A stretch of DNA of 64,000 bases from Chitinophaga eiseniae (GCF_900167135.1 NZ_FUWZ01000002.1:1452651-1516650); one strand, 5' to 3'; shown: positions 7,931 to 17,290, numbered from the stretch's first letter. A program made the numbers and translations. Notes: generated by a model from the letters alone, not told the origin.

Positions 7931-7960
7931 CAAAAGTAAGACAAAAATTATAATTGCAAA
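7931..7960 (-). promoter_or_regulatory. Promoter for tRNA-Phe
   Basis: On the minus strand TTTG (7960-7957) is followed after 18 bases by TACTTTTG (7938-7931), close to the Bacteroidota consensus TTTG-N19-TAnnTTTG. The predicted transcription start lies about 30 bases before the tRNA. Confidence 0.55.
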
Positions 7961-7978
7961 ATTTTTCTTCAGAAATTT

Positions 7979-8743
7979 TTAAAAAACTTTTTCCTGAACG
8001 ATACCGCTCCACAGTTGAGCGCGCCAGAACAGTGATGTAGCGGCATATTCGGCGGCTTCTTCCCATTTCTGCGGATCGTCGCCACAAAGTTCCTGTACCA
8101 TCTGCATGGCCAGCTGGCTGTGATGATCACCGTCTACTTCGATGTGTCTTTCGAGGTAGTAGATGAAAGTGCCCAGTTTGCCGGGGAACTTACGGTCGAG
8201 GTCTTTTACCAGTTCGTGGAACATGTCGGGGATGAGATCTTCACGGCCGAAGGTGAAGACGGCCGCCATGACATGCGCCTTGCCCGTGGCGATCACATCA
8301 AAGGTAAAGCCGAGAAAGCCTTTTACAGCCTCAGGGAGCGTTGATGTTGCCAGAATGGTATGTACCGGCGTGCCAGCAGTGATAGCGGCAATAAGGGCCT
8401 TTATATGCCCGGTATCGGCGCCTGCCTGTTCCATTGCCTTTTCGTATAATTCGAAGTGGCTGCAACGCTGGCCGTTCATGTCTATATCACTTTCTTCACC
8501 GGTAACGATTTCGTTGATGAGATAGCGGGTAGCGGCATTGCCTACAGGCACCCAGGGTACCTGTACACAGGTCAGTTGTTGCTGCAGGCCTTTCAGCAGC
8601 GACATAAAATCCCACACGGCATACACATGGTATTCCATGAAAAGACGGATATCGTCAAGGGTTTCGAGGGATGCGTATAAAGGATGGGAAATAACTTTTC
8701 CCCTGTTGGCGGAAATGGTTTCCTGTATTTTCTCGATGTTCAT
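7979..8743 (-). CDS. DUF3050 family protein (heme-oxygenase-like fold)
   Basis: 254 residues, cytoplasmic. The whole length matches DUF3050 proteins: an N-terminal helical block (HPLYASLETLDDIRLFMEYH), the VPWVP segment, NEIVTGEESD, and a C-terminal RHIEVDGDHHSQLA motif. The family is predicted to fold like heme oxygenase/TenA helical bundles, with the conserved His and Glu residues placed to bind metal or a cofactor; the reaction is not established. The gene stands alone between tRNA-Phe and recQ, both on the same strand, with 45 bases to the recQ stop. Length is as usual for the family, and the start is the first ATG and gives the conserved N-terminus. Confidence 0.8.
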   Translation of the reverse strand: MNIEKIQETISANRGKVISHPLYASLETLDDIRLFMEYHVYAVWDFMSLLKGLQQQLTCVQVPWVPVGNAATRYLINEIVTGEESDIDMNGQRCSHFELYEKAMEQAGADTGHIKALIAAITAGTPVHTILATSTLPEAVKGFLGFTFDVIATGKAHVMAAVFTFGREDLIPDMFHELVKDLDRKFPGKLGTFIYYLERHIEVDGDHHSQLAMQMVQELCGDDPQKWEEAAEYAATSLFWRAQLWSGIVQEKVF

Positions 8744-8788
8744 TCTATGACTGTTGATTCACTGGTTTCACATGACTGGTAAACTGCA

Positions 8789-10999
8789 TTAGTTGCCGTA
8801 TTCTACCAGGAACTTAATACGGACCAGTTTTAATTGTTCGAGCGTGTAATCGTTTTCGATCAGCTCTTCCCGGGCCAGCGCCAGGCTAGAAGTTTCGCAA
8901 CCTTTGAAGTATTCCATGATTTCATCCTGGGCGTAATCGTCCAGTTCCTCGTCGATACAATAATCCAGGTTGAGCTTGGTACCGCTGGCCACGATGGTTT
9001 CCATTTCATCCAGTAGCTGGGAGATCGTGAGCTCTTTGCTTTTGGCGATGGTTTCCAGCGGGATTTTTTTATCGATGTTCTGAATGATGAACACCTTCAT
9101 ACCGCTTTTGTTGACAACGCTTTTCATCACAAAGTCATCCGGCTTGGTGATGTTGTTTTCCTCCACGTATTTGGCGATAACGTCGATGAATTGTTTACCG
9201 TAGCGGATAGCCTTTCCTTTACTGACACCCTGGATTTTTTCCAGTTCCTGTACCGTAGTAGGGTACTGGGTGGCCATGTCTTCGAGGGATGTTTCCAGGA
9301 AGATCACGAAAGGGGGCAGGTTTTTCTCTTTGGAAACTTTTTTGCGCAGCTCTTTCAGCATTTCAAACAGCACCGGATCGGCAGAGGCGTTGGCTTCTGC
9401 ATTGGCTTCCTCTTCGTCTTCGATACCGTCTTCGTCAAACTGGTGATTGAGTGCCACCATAATTGAGTAGGGCTTTTTGAGGAATTTTTTGCCTTTGTCC
9501 GTCACCTTTAGCAGGCCGTATTCTTCGATGTCTTTTTCGATCAGGCCTTCCAGCATCATCTGCCGGAGGAGGGAGTTCCAGAAATGGGCGTCGAATTCTT
9601 TGCCTTCGCCGAAGATGTCCAGCTGGTCGTGGCGGTAGGTGGAGATCTGCGGGCTGGTTTTGCCGGTGATCACGTTGACCACATATTCGCTGCCGAAGCG
9701 TTCTTCCAGGGCTTTGATGGCTTTGAGCACGATCACCACCCTGTTTTTTACTTCTATTTTTTCTTTCGGGTTACGGCAGTTGTCGCACTGTCCGCAATCT
9801 TTCGTTTCGTATTTTTCCCCGAAGTAATGCAGGATCACTTTACGGCGGCATACGGCGCTCTCAGCGTAGGCTACGGTTTCGTTGATCAGCTGCGCGCCCA
9901 TTTCCCTTTCACTGAGGGGTTTATCGCGCATCAGGTGTTCCAGTTTCTGTACGTCCTTATGGGAATAGTAGCAGATACAGTTGCCCTCCAGGCCATCACG
10001 GCCGGCGCGACCGGTTTCCTGGTAGTAGTTTTCCAGGCTTTTGGGAATGTTGTAGTGGATCACAAATCGTACGTCGGGTTTATCGATGCCCATCCCGAAG
10101 GCGATGGTGGCCACAATTACTTCCACGTCTTCGTGCAGGAACATATCCTGCCGTTGGGCGCGGGTAGTGGGGTCCAGACCGGCATGATAAGCTACGGCCT
10201 TGATATTGTTGGCAGTCAGCATATCGGCCAGCTCCTCGGTGGTTTTGCGGTTGAGCGTGTAGATAATGCCGCTTTTGCCTTTGTGCTGATGGATATATTT
10301 AACGATATCCTTGATCGTCTGGTCTTTCTTGCGTTTGGGCCTGATTTCGTAGTACAGGTTGGAACGGTTGAAAGAAGAGATATAGATATTGGGATTGTTT
10401 AATCCCAGGTTCTTTACGATGTCGCTCTGCACCTTGGGCGTAGCCGTGGCGGTCAGCGCAATGATCGGCAGTTTATCGTTGATCTGGTCGATCATCTCTT
10501 TGAGCCGGCGGTATTCCGGACGGAAGTCGTGCCCCCATTCGGAAATACAGTGTGCTTCATCCACCGCGATGAACGATATTTCCAGTTCCCGGAAGAAATC
10601 CAGGTTTTCCTGTTTTGTCAGTGTTTCCGGCGCCACGTACAACAGTTTCGTTTTGCCGGTTTGCAGGTCGGTGCGTACTTTTTTGATCTGCGCCTTGGAA
10701 AGGGTGGAGTTCAGAAAATGCGCCACGTTGTCTTTACTGCTATAACCCCGTACCAGGTCCACCTGGTTTTTCATCAGTGCTATCAGGGGAGATACTATCA
10801 GCGCACAACCCGGGCTCATCAGTGCCGGTAACTGATAGCACAGGGATTTGCCTCCGCCGGTTGGCATGATAACGAAGGTATCTTTTCCCGATAGGATGCT
10901 TTTTATAATGATTTCCTGATTTCCTTTAAAGGAATCGAACCCGAAATGTTCGCGTAATGCATCCATCAAACTTACCTTTACAACAGCCATTGCATTCAA
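8789..10999 (-). CDS. recQ: ATP-dependent DNA helicase RecQ
   Basis: 736 residues. It unwinds DNA 3'-5' during recombination and fork repair. The superfamily 2 motifs are clear: Walker A MPTGGGKS at residues 45-52, DEAH at 147-150, and later QETGRAGRDG in motif VI. The RecQ zinc-binding cysteines follow (CRRKVILHYF then CGQCDNC). Next come the RecQ-C winged-helix region and an HRDC domain near residues 545-620. About 100 further C-terminal residues form an additional helical region often present in Bacteroidota RecQ. A second Met at codon 4 (A at 10990) is an equally good start. The gene is monocistronic on this evidence, with divergent kdsD upstream. Confidence 0.95.
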   Translation of the reverse strand: MNAMAVVKVSLMDALREHFGFDSFKGNQEIIIKSILSGKDTFVIMPTGGGKSLCYQLPALMSPGCALIVSPLIALMKNQVDLVRGYSSKDNVAHFLNSTLSKAQIKKVRTDLQTGKTKLLYVAPETLTKQENLDFFRELEISFIAVDEAHCISEWGHDFRPEYRRLKEMIDQINDKLPIIALTATATPKVQSDIVKNLGLNNPNIYISSFNRSNLYYEIRPKRKKDQTIKDIVKYIHQHKGKSGIIYTLNRKTTEELADMLTANNIKAVAYHAGLDPTTRAQRQDMFLHEDVEVIVATIAFGMGIDKPDVRFVIHYNIPKSLENYYQETGRAGRDGLEGNCICYYSHKDVQKLEHLMRDKPLSEREMGAQLINETVAYAESAVCRRKVILHYFGEKYETKDCGQCDNCRNPKEKIEVKNRVVIVLKAIKALEERFGSEYVVNVITGKTSPQISTYRHDQLDIFGEGKEFDAHFWNSLLRQMMLEGLIEKDIEEYGLLKVTDKGKKFLKKPYSIMVALNHQFDEDGIEDEEEANAEANASADPVLFEMLKELRKKVSKEKNLPPFVIFLETSLEDMATQYPTTVQELEKIQGVSKGKAIRYGKQFIDVIAKYVEENNITKPDDFVMKSVVNKSGMKVFIIQNIDKKIPLETIAKSKELTISQLLDEMETIVASGTKLNLDYCIDEELDDYAQDEIMEYFKGCETSSLALAREELIENDYTLEQLKLVRIKFLVEYGN

Positions 11000-11148
11000 A
11001 ATTTAAAAAGAATGGTAAACTCAAACTCTAAAGAATCAACAAATGATGAAATAGTTCTATACGTTTTTTAGGGGACACGAAGTTACTTAAAAAAGCGCGT
11101 AGTATCAATATAAATTACATGATCGCACTGCTGCTGACTAAAAAATGA

Positions 11149-11156
11149 TAAATTTG
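11149..11156 (+). promoter_or_regulatory. Candidate -7 element before kdsD
   Basis: TAAATTTG matches TAnnTTTG and lies 9 bases before the kdsD ATG, so the transcript would have almost no leader. No clear -33 TTTG is visible, so the assignment is tentative. Confidence 0.3.
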
Positions 11157-11165
11157 TAATTCGTC

Positions 11166-12140
11166 ATGAAAAGGAATGGAACCATTAACATTGGAACAGT
11201 AGCCAAACGCACAATTGCATTGGAAGCAGCGGCTATTAATGATTTGCAACAGTTTATAGATGCAGATTTTGAGAAAGTGGTAGAACTGGTCGCCCAATGC
11301 AAAGGAAGACTGGTGGTGACAGGCATCGGTAAAAGCGCCATTATTGCGCAGAAAATTGTGGCCACCTTAAACTCAACAGGCACCCCGGCGCTGTTTATGC
11401 ACGCAGCAGACGCCATCCATGGGGACCTGGGCATGATAACGCCGGACGATATCGTGATGTGTATCTCCAAAAGCGGTACGTCTGCCGAAATCAAGGTGCT
11501 GGTGCCGCTGGTGAAGAATTTTGGCAACACTTTAGTGGCCATGGTGGGGAATATGAGCTCATTCCTGGCGCAGGAAGCAGACTATGTGCTGAATACCACA
11601 GTAAGCATAGAAGCCTGCCCCAATAACCTCGCACCCACTACCAGCACGACTGCCCAACTGGCGATGGGCGATGCCCTGGCGGTATGCCTCATCGAATGGC
11701 ACGGATTTACGGCGTCTGATTTTGCCAAGTTCCACCCCGGTGGCGCGTTAGGCAAAAAATTATATCTCAAAGTAGCAGACCTCTGCAAATTACACCAGGC
11801 CCCTAGTGTATTGTTAACCAGCACATTAAGGGAAGTAATTGTGGAAATATCCTCCAAAATGCTGGGGGTGACCGCTGTACTGGATGAAAACGGCGCGTTA
11901 CAGGGCATCATCACCGATGGAGACCTGCGGCGCATGCTGGAAAAGAATGTCGCTACCGCCGGCGTGACCGCCAAAGACATCATGTCGGTCCACCCGAAAA
12001 ATATCCAGCAAAACGAACTGGCGATCAACGCATTGGAAATGATGCGCCAGCACGACATCACACAACTGCTGGCTATGGACGGAGAACGCTACTGCGGAGT
12101 GATCCACTTACATGATTTAATCAGAGAAGGAATTATATAA
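11166..12140 (+). CDS. kdsD: Arabinose-5-phosphate isomerase (KpsF/GutQ family)
   Basis: 324 residues. It converts ribulose 5-phosphate to arabinose 5-phosphate, the first committed precursor of Kdo for lipopolysaccharide. An N-terminal SIS sugar-isomerase domain includes GIGKSA at residues 53-58 and the GDLGMI/CISKSGTSAE phosphate-binding segments. It is followed by two CBS domains (about residues 205-255 and 270-324; TDGDLRRML is typical). The ATG of manC overlaps its stop by one base (TAATG), so the two are translationally coupled. Together with kdnA-kdsB-kdnB further downstream the window encodes several steps of Kdo or amino-Kdo synthesis. Confidence 0.92.
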   Translation: MKRNGTINIGTVAKRTIALEAAAINDLQQFIDADFEKVVELVAQCKGRLVVTGIGKSAIIAQKIVATLNSTGTPALFMHAADAIHGDLGMITPDDIVMCISKSGTSAEIKVLVPLVKNFGNTLVAMVGNMSSFLAQEADYVLNTTVSIEACPNNLAPTTSTTAQLAMGDALAVCLIEWHGFTASDFAKFHPGGALGKKLYLKVADLCKLHQAPSVLLTSTLREVIVEISSKMLGVTAVLDENGALQGIITDGDLRRMLEKNVATAGVTAKDIMSVHPKNIQQNELAINALEMMRQHDITQLLAMDGERYCGVIHLHDLIREGII

Positions 12141-13231
12141 TGACACAACTGAACAGCCATTTTTATGTGGCCATCATGGCCGGAGGCATTGGCAGCCGCT
12201 TTTGGCCTCATAGCCGGACAGACAATCCCAAACAGTTCCTGGACATCCTGAACACGGGGAAAACATTGCTCCAATGGACATATGAGCGGTTCGCCACCTT
12301 TATTCCAAAGGAAAATATTTTCGTGGTCACGCATCAGCAGTATACCGGTAAAGTGGCAGAACAGCTGCCCGAAGTAAGCGCCGCGAATATTGTCAGCGAA
12401 CCTTCCCGTAAAAATACGGCCCCCTGTGTCGCCTATATCTCCCATAAAATACACAAACAAGACCCGCTGGCCAATATCATCTGCGCCCCGGCTGACCACC
12501 TGATCATGGACGGACCGGCATTTACCTCCGCCTGCCTCAATGCACTCCTGTTTGTGCAGAAACACAGCGCCCTGGTGACCCTCGGTATCAAACCCACCCG
12601 CCCTGACACCGGGTACGGCTATATCCAGTATGAACCTCAACAGGTGGCAGACAACGTCTATAAAGTCAAAACATTCACCGAAAAGCCCAACCTCGAACTG
12701 GCTAAAACATTCCTGCAAAGCGGCGACTTCCTCTGGAACGCCGGCATTTTCGTCTGGAATGTGAAAACCATCGTTGCCGCTTTCCGCGATTACCTGCCGG
12801 AAATAAACGAACTGTTTGAACAAAGTGCTGCAGCACTGAACACGCCGGAAGAGAAAGAGTCTATCGAAAGAGTCTATCCCCAGTGTACCAATATCTCCAT
12901 CGACTACGGTATCATGGAAAAGGCGGACAATGTGTATGTCATCCCTTCCAACTTCGGCTGGAGCGACCTGGGAACCTGGGCCTCCGCTTATGAAAACCTG
13001 GAAAAAGACTATCTCGGCAACGCAGTACAAGGCAAAAACGTAGTAGTGATAGACGCTACCAAATGCATGGTGAAAGTGCCAAACGAAAAACTGGTACTGC
13101 TGCAGGGCCTCGATGAATTTATCGTGATAGACACCCAGGATGTCCTTATGATCTGCAAAAAAGATAATGAACAACAGATCAAGGAATACGTGGCGGAAAT
13201 CAAGCGCAACAAAGGCGAGAAATATTTGTAA
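12140..13231 (+). CDS. manC: Mannose-1-phosphate guanylyltransferase
   Basis: 363 residues. It makes GDP-mannose from GTP and mannose 1-phosphate, feeding polysaccharide and GDP-fucose synthesis. The nucleotidyltransferase signature is near the start (MAGGIGSRFWPHSR, residues 14-27). FTEKPN marks the sugar-binding loop, and NFGWSDLGTW is typical of this class. The length corresponds to the single-domain enzyme without the isomerase half found in bifunctional ManC/AlgA. It is translationally coupled to kdsD. A long inverted repeat followed by T residues lies 15 bases after the stop and may end the transcript, but it also abuts the next gene. Confidence 0.93.
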   Translation: MTQLNSHFYVAIMAGGIGSRFWPHSRTDNPKQFLDILNTGKTLLQWTYERFATFIPKENIFVVTHQQYTGKVAEQLPEVSAANIVSEPSRKNTAPCVAYISHKIHKQDPLANIICAPADHLIMDGPAFTSACLNALLFVQKHSALVTLGIKPTRPDTGYGYIQYEPQQVADNVYKVKTFTEKPNLELAKTFLQSGDFLWNAGIFVWNVKTIVAAFRDYLPEINELFEQSAAALNTPEEKESIERVYPQCTNISIDYGIMEKADNVYVIPSNFGWSDLGTWASAYENLEKDYLGNAVQGKNVVVIDATKCMVKVPNEKLVLLQGLDEFIVIDTQDVLMICKKDNEQQIKEYVAEIKRNKGEKYL

Positions 13232-13246
13232 TCAATATCATCACGA

Positions 13247-13315
13247 ATTACGGATCACGAATTACAATTACAGGGGTAAACTCCGTAATTTGTAAGACGT
13301 AATCCGTAATTTTTT
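13247..13315. repeat. Long imperfect inverted repeat, ACGAATTAC type
   Basis: Left arm 13247-13271 and right arm 13285-13310 are inverted copies with a few mismatches, built from ATTACGGATCACGAATTAC-like units and followed by six T. The right arm ends five bases before the ATG at 13316. It could act as a terminator for kdsD-manC or mask the next start. It shares units with the repeat at 28455-28584. Confidence 0.7.
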
Positions 13316-14449
13316 ATGTCCAAATTACCGCACACAGGAACCACCATTTTTTCCGTAATGTCTGCCCTGGCAACGGAACATAAAGCGATCAACCTCTCAC
13401 AGGGCTTTCCAGACTACGATTGCAGCGATGAACTGAAAGAAATGGTCAACCAGGCCATGCAGCAGGGACATAACCAATATGCGCCCATGCCCGGCCTGAT
13501 GCAGCTTCGCACCGCCATCGCCGCCAAAATAAAAGGGCTTTACCAACGGTCCGTCAACCCGGATACGGAGATCACCATTACCCCGGGCGGCACCTACGCC
13601 ATCTATACGGCGATCGCTACGTATATCCATCCCGGTGATGAAGTGATCATCTTTGAACCGGCATACGACAGCTACATCCCCAATGTGCTGGTCAACGGCG
13701 GTAAGCCGGTATTGATATCGCTTTCTTTCCCGGATTACCGGATCGACTGGCAGGAAGTGCGCCGGAACATAACACCCCGAACCCGCATGATCATGGTCAA
13801 CACCCCCCATAACCCTACCGGTAGTATCCTCCGTGAAGAAGATATGGCCGAACTGGAAAAGTTGGTAGCGGAACATAACTTGCTGGTACTATCCGATGAA
13901 GTGTACGAACACCTGGTATTCGACGGCGCCCGCCATCTTAGCGTATTACGCTACCCGGCCATTTACAGGAACAGTTTTGTGGTGTTTTCTTTCGGGAAAG
14001 TATTTCATAACACCGGCTGGAAAATGGGCTATTGTGTGGCTCCGGAACACCTGATGAAGGAATACCGCAAAGTACATCAGTACCTTTGTTTTTCTGTGAA
14101 TACGCCGATGCAGTATGGCCTGGCGGAATTCCTGGAAACACCTGCGCACTACCTGGAACTGCCGGCATTTTATCAGCAGAAGAGAGACTATTTTCTGGAG
14201 TTGATGAATGGATCGCGGTTTACACCGCTGGCCAGTGAGGGAAGTTATTTTCAGTTGATGCGGTACGACGGGATCTCGGGGGAAGGGGACAAAGAATTTG
14301 CCATCCGGCTGACGAAAGAATTTGGGGTGGCGGCTATTCCTGTTTCGGCCTTCTACCATGATGGGAAAGATGATCATGTGGTCCGTTTCTGCTTTGCCAA
14401 AAAAGAAACAACGCTGGAACAGGCGGCAGCACGCCTGAAAAACATTTAG
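13316..14449 (+). CDS. PLP-dependent aminotransferase (methionine/kynurenine aminotransferase-like, YbdL type)
   Basis: 377 residues, fold-type I class I/II aminotransferase. Conserved points are NLSQGFPD near residue 27, the nucleotide-like loop TPGGTYAIY, NTPHNPTG (cofactor and substrate Asn), SDEVYEHL, and the PLP lysine Lys228 in SFGKVFHNTGWKMGY. The sequence is closest in style to YbdL/KAT-type enzymes, which prefer methionine, glutamine or aromatic 2-oxo acids. Substrate preference is inferred. The ATG lies directly after an inverted repeat and T-run, and the gene is followed by another inverted repeat and a structured element before the convergent carbonic anhydrase gene. Confidence 0.85.
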   Translation: MSKLPHTGTTIFSVMSALATEHKAINLSQGFPDYDCSDELKEMVNQAMQQGHNQYAPMPGLMQLRTAIAAKIKGLYQRSVNPDTEITITPGGTYAIYTAIATYIHPGDEVIIFEPAYDSYIPNVLVNGGKPVLISLSFPDYRIDWQEVRRNITPRTRMIMVNTPHNPTGSILREEDMAELEKLVAEHNLLVLSDEVYEHLVFDGARHLSVLRYPAIYRNSFVVFSFGKVFHNTGWKMGYCVAPEHLMKEYRKVHQYLCFSVNTPMQYGLAEFLETPAHYLELPAFYQQKRDYFLELMNGSRFTPLASEGSYFQLMRYDGISGEGDKEFAIRLTKEFGVAAIPVSAFYHDGKDDHVVRFCFAKKETTLEQAAARLKNI

Positions 14450-14450
14450 T

Positions 14451-14525
14451 CATTTGGATATTTAGATATTTAGATATTGTGTTAAGGAATGTAGATTTCT
14501 TAATAGCCCGCTAAATATCAAAATG
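14451..14525. repeat. Inverted repeat, GATATTTAG type
   Basis: Arms 14451-14465 and 14511-14525 match over 15 bases with one mismatch (CATTTGGATATTTAG against CATTTTGATATTTAG). The left side continues with tandem GATATTTA units and the right with tandem GACAAATA-like units, resembling other low-complexity intergenic hairpins in the window. Confidence 0.5.
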
Positions 14526-14552
14526 GACAAATAGACAAATAACAAAATATAA

Positions 14553-14620
14553 TGGGGCTTCGATAACCGCCAGACTGGTACCCCTATAAAAACCGGCCTG
14601 GCTTGGTTATCTCCGCCCCA
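14553..14620. other. Structured hairpin element between convergent genes
   Basis: Three stacked stems separated by short internal loops: TGGGGC/GCCCCA, GATAACC/GGTTATC and GCCAG/CTGGC, with an inner region of about 24 bases. The ordered, G+C-rich stems differ from simple terminators, and no T-run follows. It may be an RNA structure, a protein-binding palindrome or a remnant of a miniature element. Confidence 0.5.
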
Positions 14621-14642
14621 TTAATATCACAAGCAAACATAC

Positions 14643-14665
14643 GTCTCCTCCTGAGGAGACTTTTT
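14643..14665 (+). terminator. Short hairpin plus T5
   Basis: GTCTCCTC / GAGGAGAC around CT, followed by TTTTT, oriented for plus-strand transcripts coming from the aminotransferase gene. It ends next to the stop of the convergent carbonic anhydrase gene. Confidence 0.6.
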
Positions 14666-14666
14666 A

Positions 14667-15341
14667 TTAAACGGCCATGGCTGGAGCCGCTTTTTTGTCG
14701 TTATTCAGGATCAGCGTATGCTCCATAAAGTCGACGATGCCGGTTTCCACGTTGTACATAGCGCCGATAATGCCTACATCCCCTTTCAGGATCATGTCGC
14801 GCAGGATATGGCTTTGTTCCATGATCGCCTGCACAGAGCGCTCGATGTGAATATTGGTCACCGCCTGTACAAACTCCGGATTTTTGGAAGTCCGGTTATC
14901 GGTAACGGTTTTTTCTGCAAACACAGACGGCGTGATTTTATTGAGCAAGCCGGTGAGGTTGCCCATTTCCACAGCGTCGCAGGCGCCGCAGATAGCGCCG
15001 CATTTGGTATGCCCCAGCACTACGATAAATTTGGAGCCGGCAGCTTTACAGGCGTACTCCAGGCTTCCGAGCACGTTGTCGGAGATAACGGCGCCCGCCA
15101 GGCGGATGCTGAAGATGTCACCCAGTCCCTGGTCAAAGATCAGTTCAGCGGAAGTACGGGAGTCCATACAGCTCACGATAGCTGCCATCGGCCACTGACC
15201 GTCACGGGTATCGTTCACCATCTGCAGCAGGTTACGGTTGATGCGGAGATTATCCACGAAACGGAGATTGCCTGATTTCAATAATTCCAAAGCTTGTCCT
15301 GGTGTAATTTCACTCTGAGATACTTTATTCAATGTTTTCAT
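14667..15341 (-). CDS. Beta-class carbonic anhydrase
   Basis: 224 residues from the ATG that gives a normal N-terminus (MKTLNKVSQSEITP); an upstream ATG would add 14 unrelated residues. It interconverts CO2 and bicarbonate. The zinc ligands and acid pair are all visible: Cys58 and Asp60 in CMDSR, His111 and Cys114 in HTKCGAICGA. No signal peptide, so the enzyme is cytoplasmic or very weakly exported. Upstream on the same strand, 85 bases away, is a SulP-family anion transporter with a STAS domain; the pair suggests coupled bicarbonate uptake and CO2 handling, as seen for SulP-carbonic anhydrase pairs in other bacteria. Confidence 0.93.
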   Translation of the reverse strand: MKTLNKVSQSEITPGQALELLKSGNLRFVDNLRINRNLLQMVNDTRDGQWPMAAIVSCMDSRTSAELIFDQGLGDIFSIRLAGAVISDNVLGSLEYACKAAGSKFIVVLGHTKCGAICGACDAVEMGNLTGLLNKITPSVFAEKTVTDNRTSKNPEFVQAVTNIHIERSVQAIMEQSHILRDMILKGDVGIIGAMYNVETGIVDFMEHTLILNNDKKAAPAMAV

Positions 15342-15426
15342 GATTGTTCGTTTTGTTGGGTGAATGAAGGAGGAAGAGAGCATGGTTTCCGGTTTCTCTT
15401 GCCTCTTGTTTACGCTTTAAGCCATA

Positions 15427-17076
15427 TTAGTTCAACTGTAATTCTTTCAGTAACTCCTTGTGATTACCGGCTGCAATAGTGTGTACATGTCCGTTGGCTT
15501 TACGGGCATGCTCTTCTACCAAACTCCCGGGAGTGTTAGGGATTTTGTATACGTCCTTAAACCCCGTGAGGATGACAGTAATATTTTTCTGTGGCGCCTT
15601 GATGTCTTTAAATTCCCGGATGGTCTGGAGTATATCGAAGTCGATATACGCTGTTTTCTGGGCGTCTATCACTACTGTGGTATCAGCAGGCAGATGGTCC
15701 AGTGTGAGCAGGATGCTGGCTTTGTTGAGGAAAGACACTTCCTGCGCCAGTTCCAGGCGGATGCTGTCGCCGGTCTGGTATTTCTCTTTACGGAAATAAT
15801 AAGAGCTTTTCATATTACCCCGGAGGATAGCCAGTACGCTCACGGCCATACCGATACCAATACCGATCAGCAGGTCGGTGAATACGATGGCGACAACGGT
15901 GGCCACGAATGGTACCCACTGGTATTTACCATTCTTGAACATCTCTTTGAAGACCTTCAGCTTACACAGCTTATAACCGGTCACCAGCAGTACTGCCGCC
16001 AGGGTGGCCAGCGGGATCATGTTGAGGACCATGGGGATCAGGGCCGCACAGATCAGCAGCAGGGAGCCGTGTATCATGGTAGACATTTTCGTACGGCCGC
16101 CGGCGTTAATGTTGGCGCTGGAGCGCACAATAACGGAAGTAATGGGCAGGCCGCCGATAAGGCCGCTCACGATGTTACCGATGCCTTGTGCTTTGAGCTC
16201 CCGGTTAGGAGAGGTGTGACGTTTCAGGGGGTCCAGCTTATCGGTAGCTTCCACGTTGAGCAGCGTCTCTACAGAAGCCACAATTGCGATGGTAAGGGCA
16301 GTGATCCACACTTCCTTGTCGGTGATGGCGCTGAAGCGAGGGAAGGTGAACTGTCCGAGGAAGTCGTTGAACGACTGCGGCACGGGCAGGTTTACCAGGT
16401 GGTTCGTCCCCAGGGCCAGCACTTCGCTGCCGGCAAAGGCACGGTTCAGCAGAATACCGGCTATAACGGCAACGAGGGGTGCTGGTACCAGGTTTACTTT
16501 TGGAATCTTGCTCCAGTACAGAATGATAAGAATGGATATGAGGGTGATGACCGTCGCACCGATGCTGATGTGGTTAAGGGTAGACAACAGCGCGCTGAAA
16601 GTATTTTCCCCGTCAGCCTGGAAGAAAGCGATGCTGCCTTCACTTTCGGCATCATAACCGAAGGCGTGGGGAATCTGTTTCAGGATGATAATAATACCAA
16701 TCGCTGCCAGCATGCCGGTGATCACATTAGAGGGGAAATAGTTGGCCACTGTTCCCGCTTTAATGAGACCAAGGATCAGCTGCAGACCGCCGCCGATCAC
16801 GACTGCCAGCAGGAAGATGTCGAATGCGCCCAGTTTGGTGATGGCTGTCAGCACAATGGCAGTAAGACCTGCCGCCGGGCCGCTCACGCTCAGCTGGGAG
16901 CCGCTGAAAAATCCAATGACCAATCCGCCGATAATACCGGCAATCATACCGGAGAAGAGCGGAGCGCCGGAGGCTAGGGCAATGCCCAGACACAACGGCA
17001 CAGCAATGAGGAAAACAACGAGACCTGCAGAAAAGTCCCCCTTAATATTGGAGAATAACGAAGTTTGCTTGTTCAT
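15427..17076 (-). CDS. SulP family anion (bicarbonate/sulfate) transporter with STAS domain
   Basis: 549 residues. The N-terminal two thirds contain ten or more hydrophobic segments with the SulP signatures GDFSAGLVVFLIAVPLCLG near the start and SGPAAGLTA in the third segment. A C-terminal STAS domain (about residues 430-545) carries the typical VVIDAQKTAYIDFDIL strand-loop. Such proteins carry sulfate, bicarbonate or other small anions. The gene is followed directly by a beta carbonic anhydrase, which favours bicarbonate as substrate; this is inference from context. The start ATG at 17076 matches the usual N-terminus. Confidence 0.9.
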   Translation of the reverse strand: MNKQTSLFSNIKGDFSAGLVVFLIAVPLCLGIALASGAPLFSGMIAGIIGGLVIGFFSGSQLSVSGPAAGLTAIVLTAITKLGAFDIFLLAVVIGGGLQLILGLIKAGTVANYFPSNVITGMLAAIGIIIILKQIPHAFGYDAESEGSIAFFQADGENTFSALLSTLNHISIGATVITLISILIILYWSKIPKVNLVPAPLVAVIAGILLNRAFAGSEVLALGTNHLVNLPVPQSFNDFLGQFTFPRFSAITDKEVWITALTIAIVASVETLLNVEATDKLDPLKRHTSPNRELKAQGIGNIVSGLIGGLPITSVIVRSSANINAGGRTKMSTMIHGSLLLICAALIPMVLNMIPLATLAAVLLVTGYKLCKLKVFKEMFKNGKYQWVPFVATVVAIVFTDLLIGIGIGMAVSVLAILRGNMKSSYYFRKEKYQTGDSIRLELAQEVSFLNKASILLTLDHLPADTTVVIDAQKTAYIDFDILQTIREFKDIKAPQKNITVILTGFKDVYKIPNTPGSLVEEHARKANGHVHTIAAGNHKELLKELQLN

Positions 17077-17290
17077 AAAAAATGCTTTTTCCGTTTAAGG
17101 ATCGCAATACCGGACAGCAGCCTGCGCCACCACCGCGGAAATAATTACAGATGACACTCCCTTTGGGGTTTCATCGCAGGTATCACGTTATTCGATACAC
17201 GACACACGATGTCCCTGGAAGGCCTGAGAATAAAGACTTGTAATAAATAGAAAGATCAAGCTGACTGTGTTCACAGTAGCAAAAGGGTGT

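Noticed and set aside
12089..13174. 361-codon minus-strand frame opposite manC
   Set aside because: Antisense shadow of manC, no family features.
15460..16977. 505-codon plus-strand open frame opposite the SulP gene
   Set aside because: It is antisense to a clear transporter, its residues are dominated by His, Gly, Asp and Gln as expected from reversed codons, and it matches nothing known.
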